Source of the DNA: an uncultured Candidatus Saccharibacteria bacterium | Lineage (GTDB): Bacteria; Patescibacteriota; Saccharimonadia; Saccharimonadales; Saccharimonadaceae | Reading direction: 5' to 3' | Length of the DNA stretch: 8,595 nucleotides | Assembly: GCA_915070155.1 (NCBI GenBank) | Contig: CAJZFK010000024.1 | Span: 1 to 8,595 of the forward strand | Shown: piece by piece, positions 4,709 through 8,595 of the stretch | Layout: every line of letters begins with the position of its first letter | Numbering within the stretch: the first letter of the stretch is position 1 | Made by a program: the position numbers and the translations under genes | Notes under the pieces: generated by a model | The model's input: the letters and a program-made list of their open reading frames with translations, nothing else | The model's database searches: none | Told to the model about the DNA's origin: nothing

Positions 4709-6649
4709 ATGCATTACTATTTGGTTTCGCCAACAAGAATCGTCCGCGCCGACGCAAGTTCGTTTACGTACTCTTCAGAAGAAAGGCTGCCAACTGGAAC
4801 GATTGTCGCTATAGAAATCGGCAAAATTAACGCTATTGGCATAGTTCTACAAGAAGTTCGCCAGCCTGATTTTGAAGTCAAGCCAATTAGTAAAATCGTT
4901 GAAGAATATCCCTTGCCAATCGAACTCGTTCAAACCGCCATATGGATGAGTAAATATTATGCTACACACCAAGCAATCGTCTGGCAAGCAATTTTACCCA
5001 GCGGATTATCCAAAAAACGTCGCTCAATTAACCAGTCCACCCCAGTTAATCCAGCAGAAAGTCGAACAAAAAATGTATTCACAGATGAGCAAAAATCAGC
5101 CCTCCAGACCATCGAAAATCTCCATTCCGGAACGGCACTTTTACACGGCGTAACTGGCTCAGGAAAAACCCTAGTGTATATAGAATCCGCAAAACAAACC
5201 TTAAAAGAAGAGCGATCATCAATAATTTTAGTCCCCGAAATCGCCCTAACCTCGCAACTGGTTGCTGAGTTTTCCGCTCATCTACCAAATGTCATAGTTA
5301 CCCATTCCAAACAAACCGAAGCTCAACGATATGCAATCTGGAAAAGAGTCATCAGCTCAAACGATCCGGTAGTAATAATTGGTCCGCGATCTGCTCTTTT
5401 CATGCCCGTGCAACAGCTCGGACTTGTGGTGATTGATGAGTGTCACGAACCAAGTTTCAAGCAGGAGCAATCCCCTCGATATTCAGCCCTCCGCGTCGCC
5501 TCAGTTCTTACGAATCAACATCGCGGCAAGCTAATTCTAGGCAGCGCCACTCCAGCAATTGCCGACTATTACGTTGCAAAAAAATCAAACACGCCAATCA
5601 TTACAATGACAAAACCAGCAAGACCAGACACCGTTCGCCCCAACGTGACGCTGGTTGACATGACAAAGCGCAACAATTTTACTCAACACCAATTTCTATC
5701 TGACCCACTTCTGAAATCTATAAACACAGCATTATCAAAAAATGAGCAAGTTCTTATTTTTCACAATCGACGCGGCACAGCATCAATCACATTATGCGAT
5801 AACTGCGGCTGGCAGGCTGGCTGCCCACGCTGTTTTATTCCGCTCACTCTGCACGCGGATAGTCATAAATTGTCATGCCACATTTGCGGTTTTTCGACCA
5901 AAGTTCCTACTAGTTGCCCTGAATGTAAAAACGCCGACATCATTCATAAAGGTATCGGAACTAAGCGAATTGAAGACGAATTACAGAGGTTATTCCCGAA
6001 CAAAAAAATTGCTCGATTTGATAAAGACACCGATTTGAAAGCTACCGTAGACGAGCGTTACGATGAACTGAAAAATGGCGAAATAGATATAATTATCGGC
6101 ACGCAAGTTATCGCCAAAGGATTAGATTTGCCACATTTAACAGTCGTCGGAGTCATTCAAGCCGACACCGGACTTTCCCTCCCTGACTATTCATCACCTG
6201 AACGAACATTTCAATTGCTCGCCCAAGTCGTCGGTCGCGTCGGCAGGTCAAGCACACCAACAGAAGTTGTCATCCAATCATACCAACCAAGTCACCCATC
6301 CATCACAAACGGACTGTCTCAAAACTATACAGAATTTTATCAAAGAACCATATCTCAACGACAAAAAACCAACTTTCCACCTTTTACTTACTTATTAAAA
6401 CTAACTTGCGTTTATAAAACCGAAGCCGCCGCCATAAGGAACGCTAAAAAATTGTCCGAACTATTAAAATCCAATTTTGATAACATTGAAGTTTTTGGAC
6501 CAACGCCCGCTTTTTATGAGCGCGTCCGCGATACATATCGATGGCAAATCGTAATAAAAAGCCCCAAAAGACAAGAGCTTCTTGACGTCTTAAACTTCCT
6601 GCCGTCATCACACTGGCAGTACGAGCTTGACCCTGTAAGTCTACTGTAA
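4709..6649 (+). CDS. priA: primosomal protein N' (replication restart helicase PriA)
   Basis: PriA recognises collapsed replication forks, unwinds DNA 3' to 5' and reloads the replicative helicase. Visible parts in order: an N-terminal DNA-binding domain (about 1-110, starting MHYYLVSPTRIV); Walker A GVTGSGKT (147-154); Walker B DECH (243-246) followed by EPSFKQEQSPRYSAR-like residues; and GSATP (279-282 region). A zinc module follows with eight cysteines (C363, C366, C372, C375, C390, C393, C403, C406), then G-I-G-T-K-R (416-420), IIGTQVIAKGLD (462-473) and motif VI QVVGRVGR (506-513). The C-terminal domain contains FPPF (556-559) and FGPTPAFYERV. At 646 aa it is shorter than the 732-aa E. 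coli protein, mainly near the N-terminus and linkers, but no core motif is missing. The start is ATG at 4709; an extension back to 4529 would overlap the divergent gene and match nothing in the family. It heads the priA-def-fmt cluster. Confidence 0.97.
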   Translation: MHYYLVSPTRIVRADASSFTYSSEERLPTGTIVAIEIGKINAIGIVLQEVRQPDFEVKPISKIVEEYPLPIELVQTAIWMSKYYATHQAIVWQAILPSGLSKKRRSINQSTPVNPAESRTKNVFTDEQKSALQTIENLHSGTALLHGVTGSGKTLVYIESAKQTLKEERSSIILVPEIALTSQLVAEFSAHLPNVIVTHSKQTEAQRYAIWKRVISSNDPVVIIGPRSALFMPVQQLGLVVIDECHEPSFKQEQSPRYSALRVASVLTNQHRGKLILGSATPAIADYYVAKKSNTPIITMTKPARPDTVRPNVTLVDMTKRNNFTQHQFLSDPLLKSINTALSKNEQVLIFHNRRGTASITLCDNCGWQAGCPRCFIPLTLHADSHKLSCHICGFSTKVPTSCPECKNADIIHKGIGTKRIEDELQRLFPNKKIARFDKDTDLKATVDERYDELKNGEIDIIIGTQVIAKGLDLPHLTVVGVIQADTGLSLPDYSSPERTFQLLAQVVGRVGRSSTPTEVVIQSYQPSHPSITNGLSQNYTEFYQRTISQRQKTNFPPFTYLLKLTCVYKTEAAAIRNAKKLSELLKSNFDNIEVFGPTPAFYERVRDTYRWQIVIKSPKRQELLDVLNFLPSSHWQYELDPVSLL

Positions 6650-6653
6650 TTTC

Positions 6654-6662
6654 TGGTATAAT
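6654..6662 (+). promoter_or_regulatory. extended -10 box of def, near-leaderless start
   Basis: TGG-TATAAT is a complete extended -10, located in the 20-base gap after the priA stop. Seven bases separate it from ATG at 6670, so the expected transcript begins at or one base before the start codon. No Shine-Dalgarno is present. No convincing -35 is seen, which is tolerated with an extended -10. def and fmt could therefore be transcribed independently of priA. Confidence 0.6.
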
Positions 6663-6669
6663 TATAGCA

Positions 6670-7245
6670 ATGACAAAAGACGATATTATCACATTACCAA
6701 ATCCACACCTTCGCCAAAAATCATCGAAAATCCACGTTGTTACTAATGATGTTGTAAAACTGGCAGACGAAATGACCGCAGCCGCACTGGATTGGGAAGA
6801 CTCCAGACCTCACGAGATTAGCGCTGCCCTGGCTGCCGTGCAAGTCGATAAATTAGAGCGTGTCGTGATTGTTCGAGCTGACTTTGAAAGAAAATCAACT
6901 CGCGAATTCATCACTCTTATCAATCCAGAAATCGTGAAATATGAAGGCGAAATTGTTGAAGACTTCGAGGGATGCTTAAGCGTTAAAAGCATTTATGGAA
7001 AAGTCCCCCGCTACAGTAAAATTCGCGTAAAAGCCATGAATTTAGATGGCGAAGAAGTGCGAATTAAAGCCGAAGGATTTTTGGCGCGCGTGCTACAGCA
7101 TGAAATAGACCACTGTAATGGATTAGTTTTTATAGACCATATTAAGGATAAAAAAGACACTTTTTATACGCTCGATGAGAAAGGCGAGTTGCAACCGTTA
7201 GATTATGACAAAGATATCGCCGAAAATAGTATTCTTTGGGACTGA
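6670..7245 (+). CDS. def: peptide deformylase, with altered motif 1
   Basis: Peptide deformylase removes the formyl group from the N-terminal methionine of new proteins at the ribosome, using a metal ion (Fe, Zn or similar). Motif 2 is EGCLS (100-104, ligand C102). Motif 3 is QHEIDH (143-148, ligands H144 and H148, catalytic E145). Both are intact. Motif 1, normally GxGLAAxQ, reads SAALAAVQ (51-58). Both glycines are replaced, while Leu, both Ala and the oxyanion-hole Gln58 are kept. A few extra residues (about 42-50) precede it. At 191 aa the length is slightly above the roughly 170 aa of E. coli Def, with an added acidic C-terminal tail (about 166-191). The metal site argues for an active enzyme, perhaps with changed specificity or inhibitor response; that is inference. 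Its last 41 bases overlap the start of fmt, the partner enzyme of the same cycle. Confidence 0.93.
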   Translation: MTKDDIITLPNPHLRQKSSKIHVVTNDVVKLADEMTAAALDWEDSRPHEISAALAAVQVDKLERVVIVRADFERKSTREFITLINPEIVKYEGEIVEDFEGCLSVKSIYGKVPRYSKIRVKAMNLDGEEVRIKAEGFLARVLQHEIDHCNGLVFIDHIKDKKDTFYTLDEKGELQPLDYDKDIAENSILWD

Positions 7246-8092
7246 AAATTACAGTCTAATTACTTTAGAAGCTCTCGTTGAAGAGGGATTTAACGTTGTT
7301 TGCGTTATTACCAAACCCGACACCAAGCGCGGTCGCGGACACAAACTTACTGAACCTCCAGTAAAAACATTTGCTAAATCTCACAACATTCCAGTTTTAC
7401 AGCCAAGCAAAGTCAGTGAAATTACCGACTATATAAAGCAACTTCAGCCAGTAACGGGAGTTTTGGTTGCGTACGGAAAAATCATTCCCCAGTCAATTAT
7501 CGACTTATTTACACCGGGAATTATCAATGTCCACCCTTCTCTACTACCAAAATATCGAGGACCCTCACCTATCGAATCAGCCATAGCCAACAGAGATACC
7601 GAAACTGGCATATCAATAATGCAACTTGATAGTAAAATGGATGCCGGTCCCATATACACCCAAACTCGACAAGCCCTCACTGGAAAAGAAACAAAGTTCG
7701 AATTATACGACAAACTATTTCACGACGGCACTTCTCTGCTAATAAAAAACTTGCCAAATATCATCAATGGGAGTCTTCAGCCAACACCACAGGACGATTC
7801 TCGGGCTTCATATTGCCAATTATTAAGCAAGGACAATTCATGGCTCGATACGGAGCGTATGACCGCCGCCGAGGCTGAAGCTCACGTCCGCGCACACCTC
7901 GGGTTTCCGCGTAGTCGAATGACAATTGACGATCGAGATATCATCATCACGAAATCCCATTGCGACAAAACTCCGAATTCTCATCTTGATAAAAAATTTG
8001 CCGACGACAACTATTTAATTATCGACGAGCTCATCGCGCCCAGCGGAAAAACAATGACCGCAGAAGAATTTATCCGCGGTCATCAAGTCTAA
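7205..8092 (+). CDS. fmt: methionyl-tRNA formyltransferase
   Basis: Fmt transfers a formyl group from 10-formyl-tetrahydrofolate to Met-tRNA(fMet) for translation initiation. The N-terminal Rossmann-like domain begins KIVFFGTENYS (7-17). The KRGRG loop lies at 41-45. The catalytic residues N108 and H110 lie in NVHPSLLPKYRG (108-119), and D146 lies in MDAGPI (145-150). The order and spacing match the family. The C-terminal OB-like tRNA-binding domain covers about 205-295. At 295 aa it is near the usual 310-315. The start at 7205 overlaps def by 41 bases; it is the only start codon before the conserved K-I-V-F-F-G-T and has no clear Shine-Dalgarno, so translation is probably coupled to def. A leftward terminator hairpin is embedded in its last 40 bases, and the end is nine bases from the convergent neighbour. 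Confidence 0.96.
   Translation: MTKISPKIVFFGTENYSLITLEALVEEGFNVVCVITKPDTKRGRGHKLTEPPVKTFAKSHNIPVLQPSKVSEITDYIKQLQPVTGVLVAYGKIIPQSIIDLFTPGIINVHPSLLPKYRGPSPIESAIANRDTETGISIMQLDSKMDAGPIYTQTRQALTGKETKFELYDKLFHDGTSLLIKNLPNIINGSLQPTPQDDSRASYCQLLSKDNSWLDTERMTAAEAEAHVRAHLGFPRSRMTIDDRDIIITKSHCDKTPNSHLDKKFADDNYLIIDELIAPSGKTMTAEEFIRGHQV
8047..8083 (-). terminator. Rho-independent terminator for the leftward DUF5663-like gene, inside fmt
   Basis: A perfect 8-bp inverted repeat, ATGACCGC (8054-8061) with GCGGTCAT (8076-8083), has a 14-base loop. Read leftward, it is followed at once by TGTTTTT (8053-8047), the U-tract expected of an intrinsic terminator. Read rightward, no U-tract follows. It begins about 20 bases after the stop codon of the leftward gene and lies within the fmt coding sequence. 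Confidence 0.6.
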
Positions 8093-8101
8093 ATTCACTG
8101 A

Positions 8102-8575
8102 CTAAGCAGCCAAATCAAAGTCGCTTTGAGTCTGCTGCGGCGCTGAAGGTGCACTCATGCCACCTAAAATAGCATCGCGGTTGGCAATAATTTCCTTTTT
8201 CAAGTCAGCCATCACTGCAGCCACAACGTCACGATAATCTGGTCGATTGACCTCTAGCCACTTAGTAGCTGCAAATTCGTCCTTCAGACGCGGATCATCA
8301 ACTGGCAAACCTGAAGCTTGTGACATTTTCTGCAGCATTGGTTCCTGCTGATAATTAGGCGCATGTTTCGCTAGAAAATCATCCACAGCACCAGGAGTTT
8401 TATCGATAATTCCCGCAAACTCCTCCAACTGAGCATTGCTCATTCCCTGGCTTAATCGTTCGCCAACTCGAAGCTCTAACTCGCTATAAATATGTTGCAA
8501 CAACGATTTTTGCTGATCTTCCGGCAACTGGTCCAGCCCTAATTCTTTAAGAAATTCTTCATTCAGTTGGAACAT
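8102..8575 (-). CDS. DUF5663-like protein, 157 aa, unknown function
   Basis: The N-terminal pattern, with FLKELGLDQLP (8-18), then QQKSLLQHIYSELELRVGERLS (21-42 in outline), resembles the DUF5663 domain often annotated in Patescibacteria. I recall this from family knowledge and could not check it. A similar helical block recurs downstream: PDYRDVVAAVMADLKKEI (112-129) echoes the tyrosine/leucine-rich helix, so the protein may hold two related helical units around a central segment (46-75) with AQLEEFAGIID. There is no signal peptide. The last 17 residues are low-complexity, rich in A, P, Q and S. It starts with ATG at 8575 behind AGGAGG at only three bases and ends in TAG, nine bases from the end of fmt in convergent orientation. 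Its promoter is outside the window. The function is unknown. Confidence 0.8.
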   Translation of the reverse strand: MFQLNEEFLKELGLDQLPEDQQKSLLQHIYSELELRVGERLSQGMSNAQLEEFAGIIDKTPGAVDDFLAKHAPNYQQEPMLQKMSQASGLPVDDPRLKDEFAATKWLEVNRPDYRDVVAAVMADLKKEIIANRDAILGGMSAPSAPQQTQSDFDLAA

Positions 8576-8578
8576 AGT

Positions 8579-8584
8579 CCTCCT
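8579..8584 (-). promoter_or_regulatory. Shine-Dalgarno of the DUF5663-like gene, short spacing
   Basis: AGGAGG on the minus strand, extended upstream by two A, lies three bases before ATG at 8575. This is closer than the usual five to nine, as also seen for the winged-helix gene (two bases). The strength of the match still supports the start. Confidence 0.65.
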
Positions 8585-8595
8585 TTTCTTTCGTC

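Noticed and set aside
60..7245. UGA recoding to glycine as in some Patescibacteria
   Set aside because: TGA ends the 205-aa gene and def at sensible places, and the long conserved genes contain no in-frame TGA.
8106..8138. Two-step hairpin (GCAGC/GCTGC around TCAAAG/CTTTGA) as a terminator for fmt
   Set aside because: It lies in the coding end of the convergent gene, has a mismatched internal loop and no U-tract in either direction.

Overview
The window looks like a chromosomal segment of a Patescibacteria/CPR bacterium, most likely Saccharibacteria-like (TM7). This is inferred from gene content: a DUF5663-type protein, a priA-def-fmt cluster, a peptide deformylase with a degenerate motif 1, small compact genes and very short intergenic gaps. 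TGA is used as a stop (end of the 205-aa gene and of def), so the code is standard and not the UGA-glycine code of Gracilibacteria/Absconditabacteria. No tRNA, rRNA, CRISPR, IS element or recombinase was seen, and no gap between genes exceeds about 120 bases.

Layout, left to right. Bases 1-59 hold a strong promoter firing leftward out of the window. Bases 60-1939 carry two leftward accessory genes: an unrecognised 205-aa protein and an alpha/beta hydrolase. Bases 2015-3945 are a leftward pair, a small winged-helix protein followed by recJ, joined by a one-base stop/start overlap. Bases 4010-4669 encode a leftward phosphoribosyltransferase-fold protein. It diverges from the rightward priA (4709-6649), def (6670-7245) and fmt (7205-8092). 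A leftward DUF5663-like gene (8102-8575) converges on fmt, and its likely terminator lies inside the fmt coding end.

The genes form a housekeeping core: replication restart (PriA), single-strand DNA exonuclease for repair (RecJ), and N-formylmethionine addition and removal (Fmt and Def). A small accessory patch is attached downstream of recJ.

The most unusual observation is that the last seven codons and stop of recJ, plus about 20 bases after the stop, are present twice: at the real recJ end, and again just after the hydrolase gene. The codon differences between the copies are all synonymous and the post-stop bases are identical. The second copy therefore looks like a tail from a related, once functional recJ. 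It marks a recombination junction, or a direct-repeat boundary, around the 1.2-kb hydrolase unit.

A second theme is probable leaderless transcription. The -10 boxes of priA, of the divergent phosphoribosyltransferase gene and of def sit 6-7 bases before their ATG codons, with no Shine-Dalgarno.
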